DNA from: Paralvinella palmiformis
Taxonomy: Eukaryota > Annelida > Polychaeta > Terebellida > Alvinellidae
Length of the DNA stretch: 64,000 bases
Direction: 5' to 3'
Assembly: GCA_025642065.1 (NCBI GenBank)
Contig: JAODUP010000947.1
Span: 1-64,000, forward strand
Under the pieces are notes generated by a model. The model saw nothing but the letters and a program-made list of their open reading frames with translations. It was not told the origin of the DNA and did no database searches. The position numbers and the translations under genes were made by a program. The first letter of the stretch is position 1, and each line of letters starts with the position of its first letter. Shown here in pieces: positions 50,150 to 59,285 of this stretch.

Positions 50150-51254
50150 CACACACACACAGTAGTGCAATGAAGTAGGCTTTACAGAACGATTCGTTTC
50201 ATTACAGTATTCCATACATTGGAATAGTGTTTTAACTCCTGTATGAATATTGATCAGAATATAACATTAATGTTACAATTTAAGTTAAGATTTACTGATG
50301 ACACTTTTAGATAATAGCTACATTGTCTATATTCTCATCTTCAACATGATATTTGTATTAGACAACAAAGATAGTTAAATGGTTATAATTACTTTATCTT
50401 CTTCGCTCTGTATCAGAATTTCTCCAAATATTAGCTATATTTTAAATTTATATTTTACGCTAATTGAAAATGGTTCCAGTATGGCAGCTCCCAAGTAGTG
50501 GGAGGAACACCTCCGTGGTCTAGCGGGTAGCATTTTGGACCACAGATTACTACCACCGTGTTCAAATCTCGGTGGGGGCATATCTGAAGGTTGTTTCATC
50601 TTTGACTTCACTTCATTACCTTTAGAGGTACCTCGGTCCATTTAGCCTACCGTGTGCCCAAAAGTGGCCGTAAAACATCAATCATCATCAATCATCCCAA
50701 GTGGTGGTATTTCTATTCTAATCATAAACTAAAATATCCTCATATAGTTGCACAAATAAGATTATTAAGGAAGTAGACGTTAGATCAATATATTAATACA
50801 AGTAACTAATAAATTCATCTCATAATGTTTTGTTTTGTTGAGCAACATGTCACAGAATCTTGTGATCTTCTATCAAATTATAATATATTGATTGTTTTAT
50901 TAGATATCATGAGAAATAATTAAGTAGTTTACTGACTAAAGTTATTTGTTCATAAATCTGTTTTATAATAAATTAAATACGTTTTCTAGTTGTCAGATTG
51001 TTATGGTATAAAGTACAATTCTGGGAGAATAAATCTGTTGTTTTCAGAATTCTTTTATTTCTCGTCACTCCACAATCAAAGTCATCAAACATAATTCTGT
51101 TTCTTTCAGTGACCAGTTTGATCCGTTTAATAGACAGCCATTAACGATGGACATGGTTCAGCCGGTCCCAGAACTGGAGGAGAAAATTGCTTCTTGGTTA
51201 CTTGAGTGGCGTGAGAAGAGGAGAGAAAACTCGAAGAGTGAATGGAAAGAATAG
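35041..51254 (+). CDS. UBE4A: Ubiquitin conjugation factor E4 A (U-box E3/E4 ligase), complete, 18 exons
   Basis: Joined exons: 35041-35137, 35317-35445, 35731-35828, 36922-37080, 38741-38885, 39164-39369, 39588-39773, 40081-40198, 40906-41124, 41469-41729, 42698-42954, 43717-43877, 44931-45123, 47759-47872, 48249-48367, 48453-48585, 48737-49149, 51110-51254. Phases agree throughout, giving about 1050 residues, close to vertebrate UBE4A. The N-terminus ([10 protein letters not shown]) is the UBE4A-type start, not UBE4B. The long alpha-helical Ufd2 core follows, then a C-terminal U-box from about residue 965 ([12 protein letters not shown] to FNRQPLTMD). E4 factors bind E2-ubiquitin through the U-box and extend chains on already ubiquitinated substrates, in cytosol and nucleus. 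An acceptor-like tttcag lies 6 bases before the ATG, so a 5'UTR exon probably lies upstream. No frameshift or lost exon was seen. Confidence 0.97.
35317..35445 (+). CDS. UBE4A: UBE4A exon 2 with GC donor
   Basis: Encodes [12 protein letters not shown] near its end. The only in-phase junction to exon 3 uses CAAG then gcaagt, a GC-AG intron with otherwise perfect donor consensus. The start is ambiguous between two acceptors 6 bases apart (35317 or 35323), both in phase. Confidence 0.85.
35731..35828 (+). CDS. UBE4A: UBE4A exon 3
   Basis: Encodes [20 protein letters not shown] and LDLDNLEQ, matching the family's CVYLEE and DWLD segment. The acceptor is formed by a CA run (acacacacacag). Confidence 0.92.
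36141..36327 (+). mobile_element. SINE family 1, copy 4
   Basis: Head tgtggtctagcaggtagtgc, a decayed B box (gagttctaatctcag), body gggcatatctgaagggtg, tail gccgtaaaacatcaatcatc. In UBE4A intron 3, same strand as the gene. Confidence 0.9.
36922..37080 (+). CDS. UBE4A: UBE4A exon 4
   Basis: 53 codons, phase 0. [11 protein letters not shown] and then [11 protein letters not shown]. Donor GAT then gtaagta. Confidence 0.92.
37143..37215. repeat. Possible DNA-transposon end (ccgtatatactcgcgtataa)
   Basis: The phrase ccgtatatactcgcgtataa with aagtcgaggtca is of a kind common in animal MITEs. I could not find a matching inverted end. In UBE4A intron 4. Confidence 0.35.
38431..38645. repeat. Repeat R2, copy 2
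   Basis: Contains tattccaagtaggattgtc, aaatatttctgaattaaaaa, then repeated aattccaattcc and ggaattggaattg words, ending agaattgaattgacccc. Closely matches 63340-63500. In UBE4A intron 4. Confidence 0.8.
38741..38885 (+). CDS. UBE4A: UBE4A exon 5
   Basis: Begins [11 protein letters not shown] after cttgtttcag; ends one base into a codon at TCCA then gtaaga. This is the least conserved part of the protein. Confidence 0.87.
38919..38954. repeat. (GT)n microsatellite
   Basis: GT run starting about 33 bases after the UBE4A exon 5 donor. A second shorter run lies at about 39058-39074. Confidence 0.9.
39164..39369 (+). CDS. UBE4A: UBE4A exon 6
   Basis: Encodes [14 protein letters not shown] and [15 protein letters not shown], matching the family's AYLDILLYF helix. 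Donor CAG then gtatgg. Confidence 0.93.
39588..39773 (+). CDS. UBE4A: UBE4A exon 7
   Basis: 62 codons, phase 0: [20 protein letters not shown] and YEFFDRPSR. Donor AGG then gtaagt. Confidence 0.93.
39904..39936. repeat. (CA)n microsatellite
   Basis: CA run in UBE4A intron 7. Confidence 0.9.
40081..40198 (+). CDS. UBE4A: UBE4A exon 8
   Basis: Encodes [17 protein letters not shown] and [11 protein letters not shown], part of the Ufd2 core. Acceptor ttacctctcag. Confidence 0.93.
40906..41124 (+). CDS. UBE4A: UBE4A exon 9
   Basis: Encodes [27 protein letters not shown] and KIQPTYCLA, among the best conserved E4 core motifs. Phase 1 at both ends. Confidence 0.95.
41469..41729 (+). CDS. UBE4A: UBE4A exon 10
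   Basis: Encodes [30 protein letters not shown] and [10 protein letters not shown]. Donor AAAG then gtatgt (phase 1). The intron that follows holds a Tigger/pogo-like element. Confidence 0.95.
41889..42595. mobile_element. Tigger/pogo-like non-autonomous DNA transposon
   Basis: Left end TA then cagtaggtccccgttata. The right end reads tataatgggagacctactg then TA, so the inverted ends share CAGTAGGTC and a TTATA word, with a TA target duplication. Inside are decayed repeats of the same words and no recognisable transposase. About 707 bp, in UBE4A intron 10. Confidence 0.75.
42596..42632. repeat. (TA)n microsatellite at the right end of the Tigger-like element
   Basis: The TA run starts at the target-site TA of the element, as if grown from it. 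Confidence 0.85.
42698..42954 (+). CDS. UBE4A: UBE4A exon 11
   Basis: Encodes [20 protein letters not shown] and [20 protein letters not shown]. It begins about 100 bases after the intronic transposon and its (TA)n run. Confidence 0.95.
43717..43877 (+). CDS. UBE4A: UBE4A exon 12
   Basis: Encodes [20 protein letters not shown] and [14 protein letters not shown], the conserved F.G...RM.NPHLRA.L.E.LE motif. Donor GAA then gtaagt (phase 2). Confidence 0.96.
44779..44820. repeat. (TA)n microsatellite
   Basis: TA run in UBE4A intron 12. Confidence 0.9.
44931..45123 (+). CDS. UBE4A: UBE4A exon 13
   Basis: Encodes [19 protein letters not shown] and [14 protein letters not shown], strongly conserved. 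The donor AAG then gttcac is weak but in phase with exon 14 (NKIK joined to ELAKF). Confidence 0.95.
45183..45278 (+). mobile_element. SINE family 1, copy 5 (5'-truncated)
   Basis: Tail half only: cttcgcttcattacctttgg, gctcggcccatttagcctac, gccgtaaaacatcaatcatc followed by atcatc. It starts 60 bases after UBE4A exon 13. Confidence 0.9.
45640..47230. other. UBE4A intron 13, no coding feature seen
   Basis: Several open frames of 70-77 codons overlap on both strands around 45.8-46.6 kb but resemble nothing I know. Confidence 0.4.
47600..47745. repeat. Tandem duplication of about 70 bp before UBE4A exon 14
   Basis: tttttacatatttataaata and gcgatataccagtatat occur twice, about 69 bases apart, with a few differences. 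The second copy ends close to the exon 14 acceptor. Confidence 0.9.
47759..47872 (+). CDS. UBE4A: UBE4A exon 14
   Basis: 38 codons, phase 0: [20 protein letters not shown], a hallmark of the Ufd2 core. The acceptor is just after a roughly 70-bp tandem duplication. Confidence 0.96.
48249..48367 (+). CDS. UBE4A: UBE4A exon 15
   Basis: Encodes [20 protein letters not shown] and TMLAR. Donor CCAG then gtaggt (phase 2). Confidence 0.94.
48394..48423. repeat. (ATT)n in the short UBE4A intron 15
   Basis: ATT run filling about a third of an 85-base intron. Confidence 0.85.
48453..48585 (+). CDS. UBE4A: UBE4A exon 16
   Basis: Encodes [20 protein letters not shown] and [14 protein letters not shown]. 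The short intron before it is largely an (ATT)n run. Confidence 0.94.
48737..49149 (+). CDS. UBE4A: UBE4A exon 17: start of U-box
   Basis: 137 codons plus 2 bases: [24 protein letters not shown], then the U-box opening [18 protein letters not shown] and [11 protein letters not shown]. Donor TGAG then gtacgt. Confidence 0.97.
49513..49542. repeat. (TA)n microsatellite
   Basis: TA run in UBE4A intron 17. A CA run follows at about 49619-49636. Confidence 0.9.
50109..50160. repeat. (CA)n(TA)n(CA)n compound microsatellite
   Basis: CA run, then a TA block, then CA again, in UBE4A intron 17. Confidence 0.9.
50508..50696 (+). mobile_element. SINE family 1, copy 6 (full length)
   Basis: Head ctccgtggtctagcgggtag, B box gtgttcaaatctcgg, body gcatatctgaaggttgtttc, tail gccgtaaaacatcaatcatc and more (atc) units. 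In UBE4A intron 17. Confidence 0.92.
51110..51254 (+). CDS. UBE4A: UBE4A exon 18: end of U-box and stop
   Basis: [19 protein letters not shown] completes the U-box; then a charged tail ([15 protein letters not shown]) and TAG at 51252-51254. Intron 17 is nearly 2 kb and contains a SINE. Confidence 0.96.
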
Positions 51255-51578
51255 AATCAATGATTTAAAAAGGTGATTTGTCTAAAGTAACAGGTCATCG
51301 TGAGCAGTTTTTTATAGACATTTGGTTTAAATACGCAAATTAAAGTAGCACTGGTACTATGATTGTTAGACATGTTATAATTAATATTGTGTTTAGGTGT
51401 CAGTAATGAGAACTTAATAGTGAATCTAACGTGGTAATGATTAAGATCACGGGAGTATAAAGGATTATATTTATAATGTCACCTGACATTTTTGTTATAA
51501 ATGATTTAATCCACAAATTATCATTTGTTCTCAGTGGCTGATGTAATAATAACAACCTAGTTTGTGAGTGACCTTGTA

Positions 51579-51614
<36 letters not shown>

Positions 51615-52450
51615 GGACATTCACAATTATCAATTTATTATAGATCTATATTTCCTATTATTAGCATACAGGAATTCTGTGTTCATGCTACTTCTGAAAT
51701 GTCGAGTCGGTGTTTGTGTTAGTTTGATGTCTGTCTACTGCGCTCCTGCTTTCGTTGAAAATATGGATGTATATTTTTGTGCATTAAGAGTTCACGAATT
51801 CATTGAAAAGGTTCTGGGATTTGACATTGGAAGGTCATTGAAAATCCTGGAAAGTCATGGAATTTGAGATATCAAAATGTGTATGAACCCTGATATATAT
51901 ATATATATATATATATGAGATATTGTTACTTCTAAATGTTAAAAGTAGATTTAAATATTAGCTCCAAGTATTAAATCATCATCTAAGTATCAGTACATCC
52001 AGATATCATTATGGTCAATGTTCATCACTTGCGTATATCCTTTCACTGATTATATTTGATACATTATTGTTAATATTGTTCTACTATATGTTAGTGTATA
52101 TTGTTTACAGATGAGACAAGTGCCAATTACTGTTTTTGTTTATTATAAACTGTGTCACCAATTGGTATAAGAAATATTGTGTTTCCTGGATTATAAATCT
52201 CTCACTAAATGTGTTGTAATAGAATGTTTTTATGTTGTTTGATCAGAATCCAGGAATGTGTTTTCTGATGAACACGTTGTAATTATGGACTCGGATGGAA
52301 AGTTTCTGATGCCCCCAAAAGCTATAGATAAGGCACTTTTAGGGTTTAAAAGTATTTATCTCAATATGAGTCTTGCCAATTGACGGCTGAGTCTGAAATT
52401 TAAATTTTGAATAATGCAATGAGTACCAAGAAAAAAATCCAGTATCTCAT
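51255..52450. other. UBE4A 3' flank
   Basis: Probably holds the 3'UTR. A candidate signal aataaa lies at about 51577, just before a (TA)n run at 51581-51610; a second TA run is at 51892-51915. No other gene seen. Confidence 0.45.
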
Positions 52451-52454
52451 AGAG

Positions 52455-52760
52455 CCATGATAGCACAGTTAGTTAGAACGTAGGAATCATAGCTGAAGGG
52501 TTGCAAGTTCGAGGCTCCAGAGCTGCAATGCTGTCATGCTGCAACTGGTTCACTTATCCATAAAAATGAGACCCTGACAGGACGTGATCACTATCTGTTT
52601 TAAGGTATGCTTTGCGCCTATAATGGTAGCATGCGTTGTATGCTTCCTTGGGAGTTAAGAAGTGCGTCGAATTGGAACAGGTCTGAGTCAGGGATAATAA
52701 TACTGTAAAGCACCTTAGAGCAGCTATCTAGCTGTATAAATATCACATAGTATTTATTAT
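52455..52760 (+). mobile_element. SINE family 3 (tRNA head, CR1/L2-like tail)
   Basis: Head agagccatgatagcacagtt with tagttagaacgtagg (A-box-like) and ggttgcaagttcgaggctcc (B-box-like). The middle is unrelated to families 1 and 2. The end gcaccttagagcagctatct followed by agctgtataaatatcac resembles CR1/L2 LINE tails. One copy in the window. Confidence 0.65.
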
Positions 52761-52769
52761 TACTTGAGA

Positions 52770-53640
52770 CATAATTTCATTTAAAGTAATACAACATTTG
52801 GCTCAGTTTTTATGTGATTTATTTTCATTTTTAAAATGCAGTTTTATAATACAACTCGTATATCTTTATTACCAATTTAAAGCTGACATTAACATCAATA
52901 TTTTCACTGCAAGAAGATGGGTTTTTTCTTAGCAATGCGATCTTAACAGGACATCATTTGCATAATGCAGGAAGTTCATCCTTAAACAAAATCAGCTTTG
53001 ATCTATTTTCGATTTATATCCGACAAGATCTGATTTTCCTGCTGTCATCACGTCCTCTTATAAAATTAAAAAAATACTTAATCCAAATCCGACATTCCTA
53101 TAGCTTTACCACTCTAAGAATGTATATATGTTGCTCTAAGTATATGAACCTATACAAATTAACACCACCACCAACTCCCTGTGGAGGGTATTTGCTCCCA
53201 GAAGCTGACTGCCTTTTGGCAATCTGAGTCATCCAACTCTCAGAACCAGCAACTCGATCTGTCTACGACTGAGTCATCGGGTAAACGAATCAAAGAAATA
53301 ACAAGATTGGATGGCAAGTAAACGATTGTCAGTTTGCCTTCTAATGTTCTACATAACCTACTTTGTTATTATACTTTATGTGTTCTTAAATATTATGATA
53401 AATAAATGTGAAATATTCCTGTTTGATCGCTCCCTTCATGAGGCGAAGTGAAGGACGAAATACCTTTCAGATATAGTTCAGTCAGGATTTGAATTGGATT
53501 GATAGAAATGTTTGGCATTTAGAATGTGGACGTCTCCCAAAAATCATGATCAAAGCTTTAATAAATTTGTTGGCAGGTAACTGTTTGTTGAGTGAAAATT
53601 ATCTTCGATTACTCTTTATTGATTATTGATTAGACACCTG
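52770..53640. other. Non-coding stretch
   Basis: No gene seen; one 89-codon open frame at 52958-53227 has no recognisable feature. Confidence 0.45.
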
Positions 53641-53647
53641 TCAATAT

Positions 53648-53965
53648 TTACCAGACATGGTCAATTCATTCGGAATTGGAATTGCTTATTTAAAAAAGGA
53701 TTGGACTTGATAAAATTGGAATTGAAGCTTGCCACAAAAAATTTTAATTCAGAATTTAATTTACCATTTAATGTTTTAATTCAGAAATATTTCTTCCATA
53801 ACAATCCTACTTGAAATATAAACTATTCGGAGTAGATATTCCAAGTAGGTACTCGGAGTCGGTATTCGGAGTACCTACTCCTGGTAAAAAGTAGTAGGTA
53901 AAAAAAGAGTCGGAAAAAATGGAATTGGAATTGACAAAATGGAATTCACTCCATGTCTGATATTT
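53648..53965. repeat. Repeat R2, copy 3
   Basis: Shares cagacatgg, the ggaattggaattg words, atttaatttaccatttaatg and aaatatttcttcc with the other copies. A tattcggagtacctactcc-type block is inserted at 53820-53880. Confidence 0.75.
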
Positions 53966-53969
53966 ACCT

Positions 53970-55300
53970 GTAATAATGGATTGATGATGGTCTAATTGCC
54001 GACTAACTTCAATAGAATTAATGGATTTGTTATCTCTGAGGTTACGATAGTGATTTAAAAGTGGATTTTTTTGGATGAATGAATACGTATTAATGTTTTG
54101 TATGATAATGATAAAGGTTTGTAAGTTATCCCGTACTATAATTTCCAATAGAGACAGGTTATCTAATAAAAGCGCACTGCAGTTCTCATCATCATTAAGT
54201 TAACATCTGTTTCTGAGATGTTTCCTTCTGGAGACACATCTCGGCCAGATGTCATTCCTTGTACTAATTTAACATCTCGGCCAGATGTCATTCCTTGTAC
54301 TAATTTATAGTTTTGTTTGTTGATAATTTTGTGAAGATTAAAAAAAAACAGACATGAAAAAAAAATGTTAAAGTATAAGTAATCACAACACTGACTGCTG
54401 AAATTAATTTGATCTCATTTGGAGCATTGTTCAAGATGGAGGACAAGTTACACACTTAAACGTGGCGTGCTTCAGTTAACAAATATATCATCCATGAAGC
54501 TGGTAAACAAGAAGCTGTTATTTGTTGTGTTAAACTCGTAAATAGTAAGATATCTTTAAACTTATAAACACAAAAATATTATCTACAGTTTTTCTCCATT
54601 AAGATGATAAGCCATCAATGTACTATCTACCAATTAAACCCAATAAGCTCCCAGCTAATTTCTATCCATTAAGGTGACGAGCGCTGATTTAGCTGATAAG
54701 TGGCTACATCTTGTGACTGTAATCTTCTTGCTGGGAGACTTTTTAAAGATTGTAAATATTCATCACCATTTAGATGTATATATTAATAATAAATAACTGG
54801 AAAACATTCGTGTTTCATCTCTTCTACAGTCAACAAAACTTATTATAATAAAACATCCGCTAAAGTTTCATACGTTTGATAAATTACAACAACAAAACCA
54901 AAATTCTATGTAAAACTCACACTAATAAAAACCTGTAATTGTCAATCAAAGTTCTCAAGTTACATATTTATTTCCGTCAAAAATATTTCAACCACTAAAT
55001 CATGCCGTAATGGCTCAGGTATATTTTAATAACACCCTTTAGTTATAGTGAGACAACAGTTTATAACTTAACGTTATATTCAATTAAGCTTCTAGTTATT
55101 TATAAACAAACTTTCTAAATTGATGAAAATATTAACGATTTTGTTTGCTACTGTCTCATCTATATAAATAAAAGTGAATGTGTTTGTTTGTTAGTTAGTT
55201 TGTTTGTTCGCAAAACAATTAAATGGCGGTGAATATGACATTGGTTGGGATTATGATAATACTAATAATTACAAAAACTTCTATCGAATAGAATCGAGCT
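53970..55300. other. Non-coding stretch
   Basis: No gene seen. A segment at 55155-55210 (ctatataaataaaagtgaat, then tttgtttgtt units) is of a kind often found near Helitron-like elements; not pursued. Confidence 0.4.
54228..54303. repeat. Tandem repeat, 36 bp x2
   Basis: acatctcggccagatgtcat followed by tccttgtactaattta occurs twice in direct tandem. Confidence 0.9.
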
Positions 55301-55304
55301 CAGT

Positions 55305-55600
55305 GGCGCCATCTAGTACTGGTGTCTCCAGAAGAAAGAGTTGATAGGCAATAATGCAGAGTTTGAAAATGATGCGACATTGAACATGGAGCCAGTGAAG
55401 AGATTTCAGAATGGGAAAACGAGGAGACCGTGTGACAACCCCAGCTAAGCAGTTCTGAACCCACTGAATTTTTAGAATATATCCTTAGAGGCAATGTTAT
55501 CAAGAAGAGAGTTGCATTAATCAAGCCTAATAGTAATGAGTGTTGTAGCAATGGTTTTGGCAACTGAAAGAGAAATATAGCGCCAAATAGGGCGAAGGTC
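55305..55600 (-). mobile_element. CR1/L2-like LINE fragment (RT thumb region)
   Basis: The minus strand reads IQWVQNCLAGVVTRSPRF, then LKSLHWLHVQCRIIFKLC and IIAYQ, the QN..AR.V...RRF...L..LHWLPV..RI.FK motif of CR1/L2-like RTs. Broken. Confidence 0.7.
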
Positions 55601-55723
55601 ACGAATATGATAGAATAATAATACTAATATATGATTTATATAGCACCTCATTCAACAAAGTTGTTCTGAAGTTCTTCACACACTAAAATATAGAATATAT
55701 GTGAATATGTAATAAATCAACAG

Positions 55724-56960
55724 CTAAAAATACAATAGTATGATAAAACAATTAGGAATTGGCAATATTAAAAAAGATGAGTTTTTAAGATTAGATTTAA
55801 ACATATTAAATGAGGAACATCGTCGAAGAGCATTCCACGGGTGATTCCTCAGGTGAGTCGCAGCATAGTGGAAGGATCTCTGACCATCAGTTTTTAGTCT
55901 CACACGTGGTACCATTAGCAAGTTATAGTCGGTTGTTCTTAATGTAGGTGCAGGCCGATACTCTTGAAGCATATTTGATATATATGATGACGCTAATCCA
56001 TTCAGAGCTTTATATGTGAGGATGAGGACTTTGAAGTCAATCCGTTGGCGTACCGGTACCCAGTGAATGGCTGTAAAGATGGGGTGATGATGATTGATGT
56101 TTTACGGCCACTTTTGTGCACAAGGTAGGCCAAATGGGCCGAGCAACCTCCAAAGGTAATGAAGCGATGTCAAAGATGAAACAAGCTTCAGATATGCCCA
56201 CGTCGGGATTCGAACACGGGTGGTAGTGATCTGTGGTCCAACACGCTACCGCTAGACCACGGAAGCGCCCTTAACTGTAAAGACGGGATATGTTCCTACT
56301 TGTGGATTTTTGACACCAAGCGTGCTGCCGAGTTCTGTACCAGCTGAAGTTTCTTTGACAGATGCTTCAGGAATTCCATACAATATGGAGTTGTAATAGT
56401 CAAGACGGGCCGTAACAAAGATATGTACCAGTCTCTCTAATACATCAGGCGATAAAACTTGTTGAACAGTTCGAATTGTCCTCAGTTAAAAATAAGCCAG
56501 CTGACATACACGCTTGATATGAACCATCCATAGCCAAGTTCTTATCCAGGATTCCTAACAGAATCAGCAGACTGGTGGGCTACAGTACCTACTGTGATGT
56601 AGAGGTTTGGGATTTTGACACGGGGTTGAGCAAATATGATCAGTTCAGTTTTGCTATCACTCATCTTCAATCTATTCTTTATCATCCATATTCTGATATC
56701 ATCAATACACGCTTCCAGCGTTTCAACAGCCTTACTGATACTAGATGGATCCTTGTTATCAAAAGCAATGTAAAGCTGTGTATCATCCGTATAGCTGTGT
56801 AGAGTGACACCATATCGACGGATGATGTCAGATAGAGGCAGGAGCAACATGTCAGATAAATAAAATTACTATCAAATGTGACACCAAGATTACGTACAGT
56901 GTCTGATGGTGTGATGTTATGACTAAGGATGTTCTTAGGGAAGAAATGAGTCAGTTTGCT
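55724..56960 (-). mobile_element. CR1/L2-like LINE fragment interrupted by a SINE
   Basis: Minus strand: MLLLPLSDIIRRYGVTLHSY followed by TDDTQLYIAF (RT active site), WMIKNRLKMSDSKTELIIF, then after the SINE HWVPVRQRIDFKVLILTYKA and LNGLA..YISNMLQEYRPAP, ending VPRVRLKTDGQRSFHYAATH. Several frame breaks. The order is continuous across the SINE at 56084-56270. Confidence 0.85.
56084..56270 (-). mobile_element. SINE family 1, copy 7, with target-site duplication
   Basis: Full length, reversed: gatgattgatgttttacggc, cacttttgtgcacaaggtag, gattcgaacacgggtggtag, ctaccgctagaccacggaag. Flanked by ctgtaaagatggg (56071) and ctgtaaagacggg (56275), a 13-bp duplication with one difference, inside the LINE. 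Confidence 0.93.
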
Positions 56961-57205
56961 GCGTTGTCTGGATGTACAAATGTCAATTGAAACTGATTTA
57001 TTAGAGTGATATTATAAGATATGTTTTAACATTATTAATATAATAACGATTGAACTCCATTGTGGAACGTGATCCCGGTATTGTGTACATTCCAGATCAT
57101 CACAATCTGGTCTTAATCTCAATTTACGACCGAAGACATTGCTGAAACATGACAACATGAGAGACAGCCGAGAGGCACGTAAACATGTTTGACTCTAATA
57201 ATTTA

Positions 57206-57516
57206 TTAGTCATGGTGGGGGCCGTATATTGGTCGTGGTGCGGACGTATATTGGTCATGATGGGGCCGTATATTGGTCGGGGTGCGGCCGTATTAGTCAT
57301 GATGGGGCCGTATATTGGTCGGGGTGCGGCCGTATTAGTCATGATGGGGTCGTATATTGGTCGTGGTGCGGCCGTATTAGTCATGATGGGGTCGTATATT
57401 GGTCGTGGTGCGGCCGTATTAGTCATGATGGGGCCGTATATTGGTCGTGGTGCGGCCGTATTAGTCATGATGGGGCCATATATTGGTCATGGTGCGGCCG
57501 TATATTGGTCGTGGTG
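57206..57516. repeat. Minisatellite, 42-bp unit, 7 copies
   Basis: Unit atgatggggccgtatattgg followed by tcgtggtgcggccgtattag and tc. 42 is divisible by 3 and several frames lack stops, so open frames of 102-122 codons appear on both strands; I read them as artefacts. GC-rich against an AT-rich background. Confidence 0.95.
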
Positions 57517-57519
57517 TCT

Positions 57520-58070
57520 TTATTTAATGTCAAATAATTATAACATTTCCTAAACTCGAAATAGTAAATTGTTGAAAATGTTAGAAACAAAATGATTATA
57601 CTGAATGAATATATAAATATATATATATATTCAGCACTAGACGATAACTTTACAAAATTTAAAACATATACGAGGGAATATATTCAAGTTTTGGGTGTTA
57701 TATTGTGACAAGACTTTCATCAAATGGTCGTTTACTCAAATGTACCTCAAACATGAAGATCTTTATCTATAAATGAGGGATAGTCAGGAAAACCTAAACA
57801 CGTCACAGTTTGGATTATATGAGAGGCAGCAATCACAGATATCGACGTGTTAAATCATAGTCTTGTTTATAATATTGTATTTAGAGCATTTGCACTAATT
57901 GACACACTTTACGACACAGCTCCATGGGTATTCTATCTTTAATACAGTTCCTCTAAAGAATACAAGACATACAAGGCGCCATCTAGTTATAGATCTGTCA
58001 ACTTTACATCACCGTTCAGTAAATCCCGACAATTAATACATCGACAGGAAATGATCCAGGTCTCTCGGAT
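57520..58070. other. Non-coding stretch
   Basis: No feature seen apart from a short TA run at about 57612-57631. Confidence 0.45.
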
Positions 58071-58074
58071 GTCA

Positions 58075-58260
58075 ATGATGATGATTGATGTTTCACGGCC
58101 ATTTTTGTGCACATGTAAGGTTAAATGGGCCGAGCGACATCCTAAGGTAATGAATTGAAGTCAAAGATGAAACACCCTTCAAATAAACCCACGCCGAGAT
58201 TCGAACTCAGGTGGTAGTGATCTGTGATCCAACGCGCTACCAGTTACACCAGGGAGGCGC
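58075..58260 (-). mobile_element. SINE family 1, copy 8
   Basis: Reversed: gatgatgattgatgtttcac, catttttgtgcacatgtaag, gagattcgaactcaggtggt, tccaacgcgctaccagttac. Confidence 0.9.
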
Positions 58261-58299
58261 GATGCCACTGTTTAAAATAGTTGTTTACTTGTAGCCAGC

Positions 58300-58325
58300 A
58301 ATATATATATATATATATATATATA
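58300..58325. repeat. (TA)n microsatellite
   Basis: TA run about 40 bases after a SINE. Confidence 0.85.
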
Positions 58326-58924
58326 AAACGCTGCTTTCCAAAGTTCATTTGTTTGTGTATATTATATAGCTAAATGAGAAGATGGAATCTTATAATATCA
58401 GAGATAATGATTTTGAAAATTGGCGTGCATCATCCAGTGAAAGTTAATTATTACTTCACATGAGAATAATACGTACTTTAAGACTGTTTGACGGAATTCA
58501 TTACTTGAAGGTCGATAATTATATATTTTTTAAAACACATGATCTAATATTTAATTTGAAGATCGATCAAGTTAAACTTACGTTAACATTAACCTAATAA
58601 TAAAGCTGACGTATATAACGACATCTGATAACATTATCATAACGTCAACCTTAAAATATTACTTGGATAACGAGAAACATTTAATCATTTCTGAACCAGT
58701 TACGTACACGGAAAGTTCAAAGTCTAATTGGGCTAATTACCCACTTAAAGGTATATTATTTTATATATTTAAACAATAAGCAAGGATGATGATGATGATT
58801 GGCGTTTTACTGACATATTTTCACACCTGTACAACCTTTTAAGACTATTGTCAACTAATGCCTCGGACACGCCCTCCTACTTCAACCTACTTTTAGTTTC
58901 TAAAACTGTTACCTTCTACGGAAT

Positions 58925-59285
58925 ATAAAAGCTTCTGCCTGAACTTAACTGAGTGTCTATCACATGGTAGTCTGTATTTCTCCTCATACCAGAACTTATC
59001 CAGTCTAATCTTAAATGTGTTCAGTGTTGAGTGTTGTCCATCACATAAGCTATTCGTTTGCTAATCAGATTTTGACTCATAACTAATCTCGTCTGTAATT
59101 TAAGTTTTTTTTGTATGTGTTTCTTGTGCTCGATCCTGTCACCATTCTGTCGATGCCATTCAGGATCCTATACACTTGAAGCATATCGTCCCTCGTCCTG
59201 TGGTGTCTGAGTTATGACAATCTCAGTCTTCTCAATCTTTCTTCATAACCGAGTCCTTTCAGGTTTGGTATTCACTCATATTAAA
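58925..59285 (-). mobile_element. LINE C-terminal fragment
   Basis: The minus strand reads LRHHRTRDDMLQVYRILNGI and, further on, LRLDWISSGMRRNTDYH, decayed forms of the RR.RGDMI..YKIL.G and F...LD.FW....Y motifs at the end of jockey/CR1-type RTs. It abuts, head to tail-opposite, the plus-strand LINE piece that starts at about 59285. Confidence 0.65.

Noticed and set aside
57124..57553. Repeat protein genes on both strands
   Set aside because: Open frames come from a 42-bp unit without stops; no start context, no homologues known, no splice signals.
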